Source: Flavobacteriaceae bacterium
GTDB lineage: Bacteria > Bacteroidota > Bacteroidia > Flavobacteriales > Flavobacteriaceae
Assembly: GCA_017851655.1 (NCBI GenBank)
Contig: JAFMMH010000003.1
Location: forward strand, 1 to 58,462
Reading direction: 5' to 3'
DNA: 58,462 bases
Below are positions 16,629 through 26,318 of the stretch, piece by piece. The notes beneath the pieces are model-generated. The model was not told the DNA's origin. It was given only the letters and a program-made list of their open reading frames with translations, and searched no databases. The translations under genes and the position numbers were made by a program. Position 1 is the first letter of the stretch. Each line of letters opens with the position of its first letter.

Positions 16629-19217
16629 ATGGCCCGAAAACCAAAAATTGAACGTTTTAACGAAAAAATTCTCTCTCGCTTTCAAATCTACAATAGCTTA
16701 TTTCTTACGCTTCCCTTCGAAAATATAAAAAACACAGCATTGTTTTTGCCTTTATTTGCAGACCATTGTAAAAGTAATTTTGAATTAAATCAAAATCCAA
16801 AAGAAATTGTAGAGAGCTTTTTTAAACGTTTTGATCCTGACTTAGATCAAAATCAACAGTTCGACCTACTCTTTAACTTTATTCAATATATAGAGCGCCA
16901 AGTTGTTTTATTTGATGCAATTGAAGATGCTGGTTTTTCATACGTGAATAATATGCACGGTAGGGGAACCTTGAGAAATATCAAAGAAGAAGCTGAAAAA
17001 AAACAACTTACAGAGGCGCTAACAGATTACATTAAGCGTTTTAAAGTTAGAATAGTACTTACGGCTCATCCTACACAGTTTTACCCAGATAATGTGTTGG
17101 TCATTATTAACGAGCTTTCTGAAGCGATAGCAGAAGATGATTTGGCTCATATTCAAAAACTATTGGTACAACTTGGTAAAACTCCTTTTTATAAAAAAGA
17201 AAAACCAACTCCATTTGACGAAGCTGTAAGTTTAATTTGGTTCCTTGAGAATGTCTTTTATCATTCTGCAAGTACAATCTATGGTTACATATCAGACCAT
17301 ATTGTTTCTTCTGAAGCACTTGATAATTCAATTTTTGACTTTGGGTTTTGGCCAGGAGGAGACCGCGACGGAAATCCTTACGTTACGCCTGAAATCACTT
17401 TAAAAACAGCAAAAAGATTACGCTTTTCTATTTTAAGAAACTATTATCGAGATCTTAGAAAATTGAAACGGAAGTTAACCTTCCCTGGGGTGGAAGAGCG
17501 TGTCACCGAACTTGAAAAATCAGTATTTGATGCCCTGTTTTATCCTGATCGGAATACAGATTTTTCTTTAGAACACATTCGTTCTGAAATGCAATATATT
17601 TCTGAAACTATACAGCAAGACCATAATGGTCTTTACGCTGAAGATGTCAATGATATGATTCATAAAATTGAATTATTTGGATTCCATTTTGCAAGTTTGG
17701 ATATTCGTCAAGACTCTAGAGTTCACCGATCTGTTTTTAATGAGATTGTGACACATCCTGATATTCACAACTACATTAAAGACTTGCCAAAAGATTATCA
17801 AAAACTAACAGAGGCAGAGCGGTGTGAAATATTGCCAAATCTAACAGGAGACTTGCCCCCAACAATATTTCAAGATGAAATTACCCATCAGACTCTAGAA
17901 AGTATCAGAGCGATGCAAAGTATTCAAGAGTCAAATGGAGAACGAGGTTGTAATCGTTACATCATAAGCAATTGTCAAACATTAGAAAATATTTTAGAGC
18001 TTTTTGCTATGTGTAGAATGAGTCAATGGGAAAATCCTACCGTTGATTTTATTCCGCTATTTGAAACCATCACAGATTTGGAAACTGCTGCTGAAGTAAT
18101 GAGAGGTTTATTTAGTAATCTTATTTATAAAAAACATCTCGAGCAAAGAAAAATGAAGCAAACTGTAATGCTTGGTTTTTCTGATGGTACAAAAGACGGG
18201 GGCTATTTTATGGCAAACTGGAGTATTTACAAGGCAAAAGAATCGCTTAGTGAATTGGCTTCTGAATTTGGTATACGCATTGCCTTTTTTGACGGAAGGG
18301 GAGGCCCACCAGCTCGTGGAGGAGGAAACACACATGAGTTTTATGCCTCTATGGGTGACACTATACAAAATGATGACATCCAACTGACTATCCAAGGACA
18401 AACCATCAGTTCAAACTTTGGAACACTAGATTCTTCTCAGTTTAACTTAGAACAATTGTTAAGTTCTGGGATAGATAGTCAAGTTTTTAGTCCAGGAAAG
18501 AATAATTTATCTGATGCTGATCGCGCTACACTTGAAGGAATAGCCGATATAAGTTACCAAGCATATCAAGACTTCAAAGCCCACCCCATGTTTATTCCAT
18601 ATTTGGAAAGAATGTCAACTTTACCCTATTATGCAAAAACAAATATAGGGAGTCGTCCATCTAAACGTGGAAAATCATCGGAATTAAAATTTGAAGATCT
18701 ACGTGCCATTCCATTTGTTGGAAGTTGGAGCCAGCTCAAGCAAAATGTTCCAGGCTTTTATGGGGTTGGAACTGCTTTAAACGCCTATGCTACTCAGCAT
18801 AAATTAGATGATGTCAAGCAACTTTATAGAAATTCAAGATTTTTTAGAACGCTTATTTTCAATAGTATGATGAGTTTGACTAAATCTTTTTTCAAGCTTA
18901 CAGCATACATGAAAAATGATGAAGAGTTTGGTTCGTTTTGGGAAATAATATTTAACGAATACAACTTGACCAAAAACTTGCTCTTGGAAGTAAGTGGTTT
19001 CGAATCCTTGATGGAAAATGAAGCCGCTGGAAAGGCTTCAATTAAAGCTCGAGAGGAAATTGTTCAGCCACTTTTGACTATTCAGCAATTTGCTTTAATG
19101 GAATTACAAAAACTGAAAAAAGCTAAAAACACCGATCAGAAACAAATAGCAATCATGGAAACTATGATCACACGTTCCCTTTTCGGAAACATCAATGCGA
19201 GCAGAAACTCAGCTTAA
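16629..19217 (+). CDS. ppc: Phosphoenolpyruvate carboxylase
   Basis: Carboxylates PEP with bicarbonate to oxaloacetate, replenishing the TCA cycle; cytosolic tetramer. Length is 862 residues. Active-site segments are present: VLTAHPTQFYP (catalytic His region), GFWPGGDRDGNPYVTPE, GFHFASLDIRQDSRVH, LGFSDGTKDGGYFMANWS, and the glycine-rich FDGRGGPPARGGGNTHEFYA. The C-terminus is NASRNSA, not the QNTG or RNTG of most PEPCs. It lies 13 bases after an Lrp-type regulator and is probably co-transcribed with it. The 3' end converges on aroB with 2 bases between. Confidence 0.96.
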   Translation: MARKPKIERFNEKILSRFQIYNSLFLTLPFENIKNTALFLPLFADHCKSNFELNQNPKEIVESFFKRFDPDLDQNQQFDLLFNFIQYIERQVVLFDAIEDAGFSYVNNMHGRGTLRNIKEEAEKKQLTEALTDYIKRFKVRIVLTAHPTQFYPDNVLVIINELSEAIAEDDLAHIQKLLVQLGKTPFYKKEKPTPFDEAVSLIWFLENVFYHSASTIYGYISDHIVSSEALDNSIFDFGFWPGGDRDGNPYVTPEITLKTAKRLRFSILRNYYRDLRKLKRKLTFPGVEERVTELEKSVFDALFYPDRNTDFSLEHIRSEMQYISETIQQDHNGLYAEDVNDMIHKIELFGFHFASLDIRQDSRVHRSVFNEIVTHPDIHNYIKDLPKDYQKLTEAERCEILPNLTGDLPPTIFQDEITHQTLESIRAMQSIQESNGERGCNRYIISNCQTLENILELFAMCRMSQWENPTVDFIPLFETITDLETAAEVMRGLFSNLIYKKHLEQRKMKQTVMLGFSDGTKDGGYFMANWSIYKAKESLSELASEFGIRIAFFDGRGGPPARGGGNTHEFYASMGDTIQNDDIQLTIQGQTISSNFGTLDSSQFNLEQLLSSGIDSQVFSPGKNNLSDADRATLEGIADISYQAYQDFKAHPMFIPYLERMSTLPYYAKTNIGSRPSKRGKSSELKFEDLRAIPFVGSWSQLKQNVPGFYGVGTALNAYATQHKLDDVKQLYRNSRFFRTLIFNSMMSLTKSFFKLTAYMKNDEEFGSFWEIIFNEYNLTKNLLLEVSGFESLMENEAAGKASIKAREEIVQPLLTIQQFALMELQKLKKAKNTDQKQIAIMETMITRSLFGNINASRNSA

Positions 19218-19219
19218 TT

Positions 19220-20281
19220 TCAGTTTGTTTTTGATTGGTAAAATTCAAAAGCTTTAGCAAAAAACTCATGAGGAACTTCTACATCTATATCGGGGCTCCC
19301 TATGGCTTTTAGCAAAACAAAATTGATACGGCCCGCTTTATTTTTCTTATCGTGACGGAGTAATTTTAAAATTTCGTTTTGATCTTCGAATGTGATATCT
19401 ATTTGAGGATAAAAGGCCGCAAATGTCTTTTTGATTTCATCAGCTTCAGCAGCATCTAATCCGCTGCAATGAGTTGCTAAATATGCTTCCATAACCATAC
19501 CTATAGCTATCGCTTCACCGTGAAGCAATCTTGATTTGTCTTTATGGGTCAAATAATATGATTCAATGGCATGGCCTAGTGTATGCCCAAAGTTTAAGAT
19601 TTTTCGTAATCCTTTTTCATAGGGATCTTCTAGAACTACCTTTGTTTTTTCATCAATTGAAGTTTTGATAAAAGGCTCTAAAGAACTTGAAGACAAAGAG
19701 GTAAGTGACTGAAGTGTTTTCCAATAATTTGGGTTTGCAATTAAGCCATGTTTGAGCATTTCAGCAAACCCGCTTCGCAATTCATCTTCTGGTAAAGTTT
19801 GAAGCCAACCTGTTTCTATAACAACTTCTTGGGGCTCACGAATTATTCCAATCTGATTTTTTAGTGCGCCCAAATCAATTCCTGTTTTTCCACCTACGGA
19901 TGCGTCTACCATTGAAAGTAGAGTAGTGGGTATATTGTAAAAATCAATTCCTCTTTTAAAGGTACAGGCCACGAATCCTCCCAAATCAGTCACAACACCG
20001 CCACCGAGATTGATCAAACTACTATTACGATCTGCTCCTTGGTCTGACAATTCATTCCATAAATATTCACAGGTAGAAAGGTTTTTATTTTCTTCACCTG
20101 CATTCATTGTCAAAACACCATCAATCTCCAAAGGACAGTTTTCAAAAAAGCGCTCTAAGCAATATTGCTCAGTATGGGTATCAACCAATACAAAGACACT
20201 ACTGTATTTTTTTGTAGTTATTTTCTGTGAAAGTGCTTCGAGTGATTTTTGTCCGTAAGTAATTTTAATATGATCTTTCAT
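19220..20281 (-). CDS. aroB: 3-dehydroquinate synthase
   Basis: Second step of the shikimate pathway: converts DAHP to 3-dehydroquinate using NAD+ and Zn2+ (or Co2+). Length is 353 residues. Motifs are INLGGGVVTDLGGFVA, NIPTTLLSMVDASVGGKTGID, and the metal-ligand KILNFGHTLGHAIESYY. The glutamate ligand lies in ELRSGFAEMLKHGLI. The start ATG at 20281 gives MKDHIKITYGQKS. It is the last gene of a minus-strand run after a dienelactone hydrolase, with a 50-base gap, so linkage is possible but not certain. Confidence 0.96.
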   Translation of the reverse strand: MKDHIKITYGQKSLEALSQKITTKKYSSVFVLVDTHTEQYCLERFFENCPLEIDGVLTMNAGEENKNLSTCEYLWNELSDQGADRNSSLINLGGGVVTDLGGFVACTFKRGIDFYNIPTTLLSMVDASVGGKTGIDLGALKNQIGIIREPQEVVIETGWLQTLPEDELRSGFAEMLKHGLIANPNYWKTLQSLTSLSSSSLEPFIKTSIDEKTKVVLEDPYEKGLRKILNFGHTLGHAIESYYLTHKDKSRLLHGEAIAIGMVMEAYLATHCSGLDAAEADEIKKTFAAFYPQIDITFEDQNEILKLLRHDKKNKAGRINFVLLKAIGSPDIDVEVPHEFFAKAFEFYQSKTN

Positions 20282-20331
20282 TTCTTAATTGAGAATTCAA
20301 AAATAATAATAACTACAAGATTACATTTAGA

Positions 20332-21123
20332 TTAAAGTTGTGAGAGTATTTCTTTCAAACGTTTTATTCCTTTTTCTCTAGCTATTTTATTTGCTTCAGA
20401 AGCGTTTGGATCCTCACCAGCTCTAAAGAAACCATGCCCTGCTCCCTGATATATTTCAGTTTCGAAAAGGGTATTGTTATCTTTCATTGCCGCTTTACTT
20501 TTATCTATAGTGGCATTAACACGGTTGTCGTTACCTCCATAAAATCCGTAAACAGGAATGCGAATATTTTTGTAAACTTCATCATCTTCGGGACCAGTTC
20601 CATAACAAACTATTGCGGCTTGAATTGAAGGATTTAATGTAGCAAATTCAAAAGATTGACTTCCTCCCCAACAAAAACCAATTACGACTACTTTTCCGTT
20701 TGCCGCAGGATTTTTCTTAGCCAAATCAACTGCTGCAATTAAAGTGTTAGAAATTTCTTCCGAGTTTAATGCATATATAGCTGTTCTAGCAGCATCAGAG
20801 TTCTCAAAATCATTTGTTCCCCCACCGTTGGGAGCCTTACCTGAAAGAAAGTCTGGTGCAAGAGTTATATAACCCATTTCAGCTATTTGATCTGCCATAC
20901 TCCTTGCCCAATCATTTAATCCTCGATTTTCGTGAATAAGAATGACTACAGGTACTTTTTCTGAAACTTCAGGATAAACCAAAAAACTTTGAATTTTTGA
21001 CCCTGAAGGATCTAAATTGACCCATTCATGATGACGCGGTGAGTTTTCAAGTCGTTCTAGTGGAGATTGGCTCCAACTTATTTGAGCCAATAACAAAAAT
21101 GTAAAAAATATTGGTTTCATCAT
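20332..21123 (-). CDS. Dienelactone hydrolase-family protein, exported
   Basis: 263 residues. The N-terminus MMKPIFFTFLLLAQISWSQ is a Sec signal peptide, so the protein is periplasmic. The alpha/beta-hydrolase core has VVILIHENRGLNDWARSMA, the nucleophile elbow GFCWGGSQSF with cysteine as nucleophile (as in dienelactone hydrolase), the acid in FYGGNDNRVN and the histidine in YQGAGHGFF. True dienelactone activity cannot be assumed; many periplasmic members are of unknown substrate. It is flanked by smpB and aroB on the same strand with 60- and 50-base gaps. Confidence 0.85.
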   Translation of the reverse strand: MMKPIFFTFLLLAQISWSQSPLERLENSPRHHEWVNLDPSGSKIQSFLVYPEVSEKVPVVILIHENRGLNDWARSMADQIAEMGYITLAPDFLSGKAPNGGGTNDFENSDAARTAIYALNSEEISNTLIAAVDLAKKNPAANGKVVVIGFCWGGSQSFEFATLNPSIQAAIVCYGTGPEDDEVYKNIRIPVYGFYGGNDNRVNATIDKSKAAMKDNNTLFETEIYQGAGHGFFRAGEDPNASEANKIAREKGIKRLKEILSQL

Positions 21124-21183
21124 TTTATTTTTAACTGAAGTTAGTTTTTATTCTTAGAGTATATTTAAATGTCCGAATAATTA

Positions 21184-21645
21184 TCATTTTTTAAAACTCT
21201 TCTTTATCCGGTCTAGATCTCTTTTGTTGTCTCGATCTTTTATAGTTTCTCGTTTATCATATAGCTTTTTACCACGAGCTAGTGCAATTCGTAATTTAGC
21301 AAATCCATTGTCTGTAATAAATAATCGAAGGGGAACAATAGTCAACCCACTATTGCTTACCTCTTTATGGAGTTTTTTTAACTCTTTTTTATTGAGAAGC
21401 AGTTTTCGTTGTGCTTTAGGCTTATGGTTAAATCGTGTACCAAAAGCATATTCTTCAATATTCATATTGACGGTAAACAATTCTCCACGATCATTAAACT
21501 CACAGAAACTCTCAGAAATAGAAGCTTTACTGTTTCGTATAGATTTTATTTCAGTTCCAGTCAGTACAATTCCTGCAGTATACTCTTCTATGAGTTCATA
21601 CTCAAAACGAGCCCGCTTATTCTTTATGTGAATTTGATTTTGCAC
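21184..21645 (-). CDS. smpB: SsrA-binding protein SmpB
   Basis: Binds tmRNA and brings it to stalled ribosomes for trans-translation. Length is 153 residues. The core AGIVLTGTEIKSIRNSKASI, FGTRFNHKPKAQRKLLLNKKE and LALARGKKLYDKRETIKDRD segments and the basic C-terminal tail are typical. The start is a GTG (21645): the N-terminal sequence MQNQIHIKNKRARFEYEL aligns with SmpB from there, and no ATG is available. The tmRNA gene itself is not in the window. The -7 element is 5 bases before the GTG, so the mRNA is probably leaderless. Confidence 0.96.
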   Translation of the reverse strand: MQNQIHIKNKRARFEYELIEEYTAGIVLTGTEIKSIRNSKASISESFCEFNDRGELFTVNMNIEEYAFGTRFNHKPKAQRKLLLNKKELKKLHKEVSNSGLTIVPLRLFITDNGFAKLRIALARGKKLYDKRETIKDRDNKRDLDRIKKSFKK

Positions 21646-21649
21646 GGCA

Positions 21650-21657
21650 CAAAGGTA
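21650..21657 (-). promoter_or_regulatory. -7 element of smpB
   Basis: TACCTTTG on the minus strand matches TANNTTTG. Its last G (21650) is 5 bases from the first base of the GTG start, the same distance as from the -7 G to the 5' end of the SRP RNA in this window. The transcript should therefore start at or within a base of the GTG. Confidence 0.6.
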
Positions 21658-21681
21658 GTACTTATCCTTTTAGGGGATCAC

Positions 21682-24267
21682 TTAACCATTTCTAAAAACA
21701 AACTTTCCTTCAAAATAATCAACCGTTATCCCTTTATTTTTATCCAAGCTGTCTCCTAACAAATCTTTACTCAAAGGATTTAGGATTTCCCGTTGAAGTA
21801 CTCTTTTAACGGGACGTCCTCCGTATTGAGGATCAAAACCTAGCTGGGATAGATGGTCAATTGCTTCATCCGTAGCTTTAATTTGAATATTTTGAAGAAG
21901 AAGTCTTTTGGCAATCAAATCAAATTGCAGCTTTACAATTTCTTTAATCTCTTTTTGGGTCAAAGGTGAAAATAAAATAATATCGTCTATTCTATTTAAA
22001 AACTCTGGCCGCACCTGTTTTTTCAAGAGTTGCATAACCATTTCTTTTGCGACAGATTCTGCTTTCTCAAATTCAAGATTTGTTTCAAAAGAATTTTGAA
22101 TCTCTTGACTTCCTAAGTTACTCGTCATGATGATAAGGCTGTTTTTGAAATCTGCGATACGCCCTTTATTGTCAGTCAAACGACCTTCATCCAATACCTG
22201 CAAGAGTACATTGAATGTATCAGGATGTGCTTTTTCAATTTCATCAAGAAGAACAACTGAATACGGTTTTCTCCTTACAGCCTCGGTTAATTGTCCTCCC
22301 TCATCATACCCAACATATCCAGGAGGTGCTCCTACAAGTCGACTTACCGCATGTCGCTCCTGGTATTCGCTCATGTCAATTCGGGTAATGTTGTTTTCAT
22401 CGTCAAATAAGGCTTCTGCGAGTGCTTTAGCCAATTCTGTTTTTCCCACCCCTGTAGTTCCCAAAAAAAGAAAACTACCAATAGGACGATGGCTGTCTTG
22501 CAACCCAGCCCTACTTCTTCGAATGGCATCACTCACCGCGGTAACTGCTTTTTCTTGACCAATCAGTCGCTGATGCAATAAATCTTCCAACTTCAATAAT
22601 TTTTCTCTGTCAGATTGGAGCATTTTATTCACAGGAACTCCGGTCCATTTAGCTACTACTTCGGCAATATCATCGTAGGTTACTTCTTCTTTGATTAAAC
22701 TATTCTCTGACTGATTTTTACTCAATGTTTCTTGAAGTTTTAGAATTTTGGCTTCAGACTCTTGTAATTTACCATACCGAATTTCAGCTACCGTTCCATA
22801 ATCCCCCTCTCTTTCTGAACGATCTGCTTGAGATTTGAGATTTTCAATTTCTATTTTTGTTTGCTGAATACTATCTACCACTTCTTTTTCTTGACTCCAT
22901 CTTGCAAAAAGGGTTTTGCGCTCTTCTTTTAACTCACTTAATTCTAAATTAAGTTTTTTGATTTTTGCCTGATCCTTTTCTCTTTTGATAGCAACTAATT
23001 CTATCTCAATTTGACGAATTTTACGGTCTAAAGAGTCTAATTCTTCAGGTTTGGAATTAATCTCCATTCTAAGTTTAGAGGCTGCTTCGTCCATTAGATC
23101 TATCGCCTTGTCTGGTAAAAAACGATTTGTGATATAACGATTAGAAAGTGTAACTGCACCGATGATGGCTTCGTCTTTTATTCGAACTTTATGATGTGCT
23201 TCATACTTTTCTTTAATTCCTCTAAGAATAGAGATCGCACTTTCTGTGTCAGGCTCATCTACCATAACTTTCTGAAAGCGTCGTTCCAAAGCTTTATCTT
23301 TCTCAAAATATTTTTGATATTCATCTAATGTGGTTGCACCTATAGCACGAAGTTCTCCTCTGGCCAAGGCAGGCTTTAAAATATTAGCAGCATCCATTGC
23401 TCCTTCTCCGCCACCAGCTCCAACTAAGGTGTGGATTTCATCAATAAACAATACCAAATCACCTGCACTTTGAGTTACCTCTTTGATAACACTTTTTAGG
23501 CGTTCTTCAAATTCACCTTTATATTTTGCTCCTGCTATAAGAGCTCCCATATCTAAGGCAAATATTTGTTTGTTCTTCAAGTTTTCAGGAACATCTCCCT
23601 CTATTATTCTGTGGGCTAGACCTTCTGCGATGGCTGTTTTACCTGTTCCAGGTTCTCCAACCAATATAGGATTATTTTTAGTTCGTCTACTCAGAATCTG
23701 AAGCAGTCTTCTGATCTCTTCATCACGACCAATTACTGGATCTAATTTTCCTGCTTTAGCTAGTTGATTAAGGTTTTTAGCATATTTTTCTAATGCATTA
23801 TAATTCTGTTCAGCGGATGCGGACGTTACTTTTTCTCCTTTTCGTAAATCTTGAATAGCAGCATTAAGCGAGTCTTTGGTAACGCCTTGATCTTGTAAAA
23901 TTTTTGATACCGTACTCTTTGAATCAAAAAGAGCGAGGAGCAGATGCTCTGTAGCTACAAATTCATCCTCTTGTTTTTTTGCAATTGAAATCGAATTCAT
24001 TAAGGTTTGGGAAGCATTTTTTGAAAACATTTGTGATCCTCCGCTTACCTTAGGAAAGTTTTTAAGAGCACTTTCATTTAATTGTTTTATGAGTGCGATG
24101 TGAACGTTTAATTTTGAAAAAATATAGGGAATTACATTTTTATCCATTTCTAGCAAACCCTGAAACAGATGTTCATTTTCAATTTGTTGGTGACTGTTTT
24201 CAAAAGCAAATTGTTGTGCTTGTTGAACACATTCTTGGGCTTTAATGGTAAGATTATTTAAATTCAT
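21682..24267 (-). CDS. clpB: ATP-dependent disaggregase ClpB
   Basis: Hexameric Hsp100 chaperone that, with DnaK, recovers proteins from aggregates. Length is 861 residues, normal for ClpB. It has the two N-terminal Clp repeats (about 1-145), AAA-1 with Walker [16 protein letters not shown], the long coiled-coil middle domain (about 400-530, rich in Glu/Lys) that separates ClpB from ClpC/ClpA, and AAA-2 with [19 protein letters not shown]. The substrate-pore loops [11 protein letters not shown] and GYVGYDEGG are present. A ClpP-binding loop is absent, as expected. It is a monocistronic gene or upstream of smpB after 37 bases. Confidence 0.97.
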   Translation of the reverse strand: MNLNNLTIKAQECVQQAQQFAFENSHQQIENEHLFQGLLEMDKNVIPYIFSKLNVHIALIKQLNESALKNFPKVSGGSQMFSKNASQTLMNSISIAKKQEDEFVATEHLLLALFDSKSTVSKILQDQGVTKDSLNAAIQDLRKGEKVTSASAEQNYNALEKYAKNLNQLAKAGKLDPVIGRDEEIRRLLQILSRRTKNNPILVGEPGTGKTAIAEGLAHRIIEGDVPENLKNKQIFALDMGALIAGAKYKGEFEERLKSVIKEVTQSAGDLVLFIDEIHTLVGAGGGEGAMDAANILKPALARGELRAIGATTLDEYQKYFEKDKALERRFQKVMVDEPDTESAISILRGIKEKYEAHHKVRIKDEAIIGAVTLSNRYITNRFLPDKAIDLMDEAASKLRMEINSKPEELDSLDRKIRQIEIELVAIKREKDQAKIKKLNLELSELKEERKTLFARWSQEKEVVDSIQQTKIEIENLKSQADRSEREGDYGTVAEIRYGKLQESEAKILKLQETLSKNQSENSLIKEEVTYDDIAEVVAKWTGVPVNKMLQSDREKLLKLEDLLHQRLIGQEKAVTAVSDAIRRSRAGLQDSHRPIGSFLFLGTTGVGKTELAKALAEALFDDENNITRIDMSEYQERHAVSRLVGAPPGYVGYDEGGQLTEAVRRKPYSVVLLDEIEKAHPDTFNVLLQVLDEGRLTDNKGRIADFKNSLIIMTSNLGSQEIQNSFETNLEFEKAESVAKEMVMQLLKKQVRPEFLNRIDDIILFSPLTQKEIKEIVKLQFDLIAKRLLLQNIQIKATDEAIDHLSQLGFDPQYGGRPVKRVLQREILNPLSKDLLGDSLDKNKGITVDYFEGKFVFRNG

Positions 24268-24654
24268 ATGATTTTTATTTGCACCATATCAAAAGCTATT
24301 CCATTGATATACAGATGACTAATTGACATTTATGCAATTGAAAACTGAGTCATTTTGACACGGTTTTTTTAAATGTATTTGAAGTGAATTAAATCTAAAG
24401 AAACGTTAGGATTTGCAGAGATCAAGCCATAACAATCATTGTACTATAATGTTAATTGTAAATCAATCTAAAATTCATGACAATCCGTCACTTTAGATTG
24501 TAATAATAAGGTTCTTGATTCTCAAAATTGAATCTTAATTGAACTTGAAATGTTCTCCTGTTAATTACTTGTTCAAAATAATCTTTTAAAATCTAAAAAA
24601 TTGAAAGTGTTCCTTTTAATAATATGTAATTTTACACCTTTAAAAATTAATTTT
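24268..24654. other. 387-base clpB-glyA divergent intergenic region
   Basis: AT-rich region between divergent genes. It contains a 37-base stem-loop (24464-24500, listed separately) and, at 24627, TAATTTTA, a near match to the -7 element for glyA. I see no open frame, no tRNA and no recognisable riboswitch. A heat-shock-type inverted repeat (CIRCE) is not visible upstream of clpB. Confidence 0.5.
24464..24500. repeat. Stem-loop in the clpB-glyA region
   Basis: CAATCTAAA (24464-24472) and TTTAGATTG (24492-24500) are perfect 9-base inverted repeats; inside them TGAC (24478-24481) and GTCA (24487-24490) pair around a 5-base loop. No T-tract follows on the plus strand. It may be a protein-binding site or an RNA structure; the function is unknown. 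Confidence 0.4.
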
Positions 24655-25932
24655 ATGGTAGCACGTGATACGGCAATTTTTGACTTAATAAATGAAGAAG
24701 AGCAACGACAGTTAAATGGAATTGAATTAATCGCTTCTGAAAATTTCACTAGTCCAGCAGTGATGGAAGCAACAGGTTCCGTTTTAACCAATAAATACGC
24801 TGAAGGTTACCCTGGAAAGCGCTATTATGGTGGTTGTGAAGTTGTAGATGAAGTAGAACGTCTTGCTATAGAACGTGCAAAAGAACTTTTTGGAGCAGCT
24901 TATGCTAATGTTCAGCCTCATTCAGGTTCTCAAGCAAATACAGCTGTTTTTCATGCTTTTTTAAAACCTGGAGATAAAATTTTGGGATTTGATTTGTCTC
25001 ATGGAGGGCATTTAACACATGGCTCACCAGTAAATTTTTCAGGTCGTTTGTATCAGGCACATTTTTATGGGGTAGAGGAAGAAACTGGTCGTTTGAATTA
25101 CGAAACTATACTTAGTATTGCTAAAGAAGTTAAACCAAAAATGATCATTGCTGGAGCTTCAGCCTATTCTAGAGATATCGATTTTTCTAAATTTAGAGAG
25201 ATTGCAGATACTGTAGGTTCATTTTTACTGGCAGATATTTCACATCCCTCAGGAATGATTGCCACAGGACTCTTAAGTGATCCAATGCCACATTGCCATG
25301 TAGTTACTACAACAACTCATAAAACTCTAAGAGGACCTCGTGGAGGTCTTATTTTAATGGGACAAGATTTTGACAATCCTTTTGGATTAACCTTAAAAAA
25401 TGGCACCCCTCAGAAAATGTCCCATTTATTGAATATGGCAGTATTTCCAGGTAATCAAGGAGGGCCTCTGATGCACGTTATTGCTGGAAAAGCAATTGCC
25501 TTTGCCGAAGCACTTGCACCTTCTTTTAAAACGTACATGCAACAGGTACGAAATAATGCCCAAGCTATGGCCGCTGCATTTGTTTCAAGAGGATATCATT
25601 TGATCTCAGGGGGTACGGATAATCACATGATGTTGATTGATTTGAGAAATAAAAATATTACAGGAAAAGATGCTGAAATCGCTCTTGTAAAAGCTGAAAT
25701 AACTGCCAACAAAAACATGGTTCCTTTTGACGATAAATCTCCTTTTGTAACCTCTGGAATCCGAGTAGGAACTGCTGCCATTACTACACGAGGTTTAAAG
25801 GAAGAAGATATGGAAACAATTGTCAGCCTAATTGATCGCGTGATTAATAATCATGAAGATACCAACGAACTCGATATTGTAGCTAAAGAGGTACACGCTT
25901 TGATGAAAGGAAGAGCCTTATTTAACTATTAA
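24655..25932 (+). CDS. glyA: Serine hydroxymethyltransferase
   Basis: PLP enzyme interconverting serine and glycine with tetrahydrofolate, the main one-carbon source. Length is 425 residues. Hallmarks are [42 protein letters not shown], the PLP lysine in [16 protein letters not shown], and [12 protein letters not shown]. The start is [11 protein letters not shown] (ATG, 24655). An in-frame TTG at 24601 would add 18 hydrophobic residues from the promoter region and is rejected. It ends 4 bases inside a convergent thioesterase gene. Functionally it uses the serine made by serA/serC at the left edge of the window. Confidence 0.97.
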   Translation: MVARDTAIFDLINEEEQRQLNGIELIASENFTSPAVMEATGSVLTNKYAEGYPGKRYYGGCEVVDEVERLAIERAKELFGAAYANVQPHSGSQANTAVFHAFLKPGDKILGFDLSHGGHLTHGSPVNFSGRLYQAHFYGVEEETGRLNYETILSIAKEVKPKMIIAGASAYSRDIDFSKFREIADTVGSFLLADISHPSGMIATGLLSDPMPHCHVVTTTTHKTLRGPRGGLILMGQDFDNPFGLTLKNGTPQKMSHLLNMAVFPGNQGGPLMHVIAGKAIAFAEALAPSFKTYMQQVRNNAQAMAAAFVSRGYHLISGGTDNHMMLIDLRNKNITGKDAEIALVKAEITANKNMVPFDDKSPFVTSGIRVGTAAITTRGLKEEDMETIVSLIDRVINNHEDTNELDIVAKEVHALMKGRALFNY

Positions 25933-26318
25933 GATTCAAACATATCCAGAATAGTTTTTGGGATTTTTTCCATCTGACCTGAAATTTTATTTAAATAGCA
26001 CCATTGCGTACTACACTGAGCCAAAAGCTGGTGGTCTGCTTTGTATATTTCTACAATACGTTCTGAAAGTGCGCCTCGACTTTGTTTCACAAATGTCTTA
26101 AGGGTGATTAAATCTCCTACAAAAGCAGGGTTTTTATAAGTAATAGTATGACTCCTAACAACCCAAATTCCGAGGGTGTTCTCATAATTTTTAGTTAACA
26201 CCTCCCAATGTGCGTGTGCAGCATCTTGTACCCAATTGAGGTATTGAACATTGTTTACATGACCTAAGTCATCGATGTGTTCTGGGAGTACCTTTGTAGA
26301 AATAGAGTAGGGGCTCAT
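25929..26318 (-). CDS. Acyl-CoA thioesterase, 4HBT family
   Basis: 129-residue single hot-dog-fold domain. [20 protein letters not shown] is the characteristic 4-hydroxybenzoyl-CoA-thioesterase/YbgC helix with the catalytic Asp region, followed by [18 protein letters not shown]. The substrate is not predictable; such proteins hydrolyse short- to medium-chain acyl-CoA. Its ATG overlaps the TGA of the glutamine cyclotransferase gene (ATGA at 26315-26318), so the two are translationally coupled. Its 3' end overlaps glyA by 4 bases. Confidence 0.88.
   Translation of the reverse strand: MSPYSISTKVLPEHIDDLGHVNNVQYLNWVQDAAHAHWEVLTKNYENTLGIWVVRSHTITYKNPAFVGDLITLKTFVKQSRGALSERIVEIYKADHQLLAQCSTQWCYLNKISGQMEKIPKTILDMFES

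Noticed and set aside
21224-21759. Two open frames antisense to smpB (21224-21631, 21409-21759)
   Set aside because: Shadow of SmpB, no start signals and no family match.
22127-22558. 143-codon open frame antisense to clpB
   Set aside because: Lies wholly inside the conserved AAA-2 domain; no recognisable protein.
24268-24330. Possible CIRCE or sigma-32-like element upstream of clpB
   Set aside because: No TTAGCACTC-type inverted repeat and no enteric heat-shock box is visible.
24601-24654. 18-codon N-terminal extension of GlyA
   Set aside because: Covers the putative promoter; hydrophobic stretch does not belong to any SHMT.
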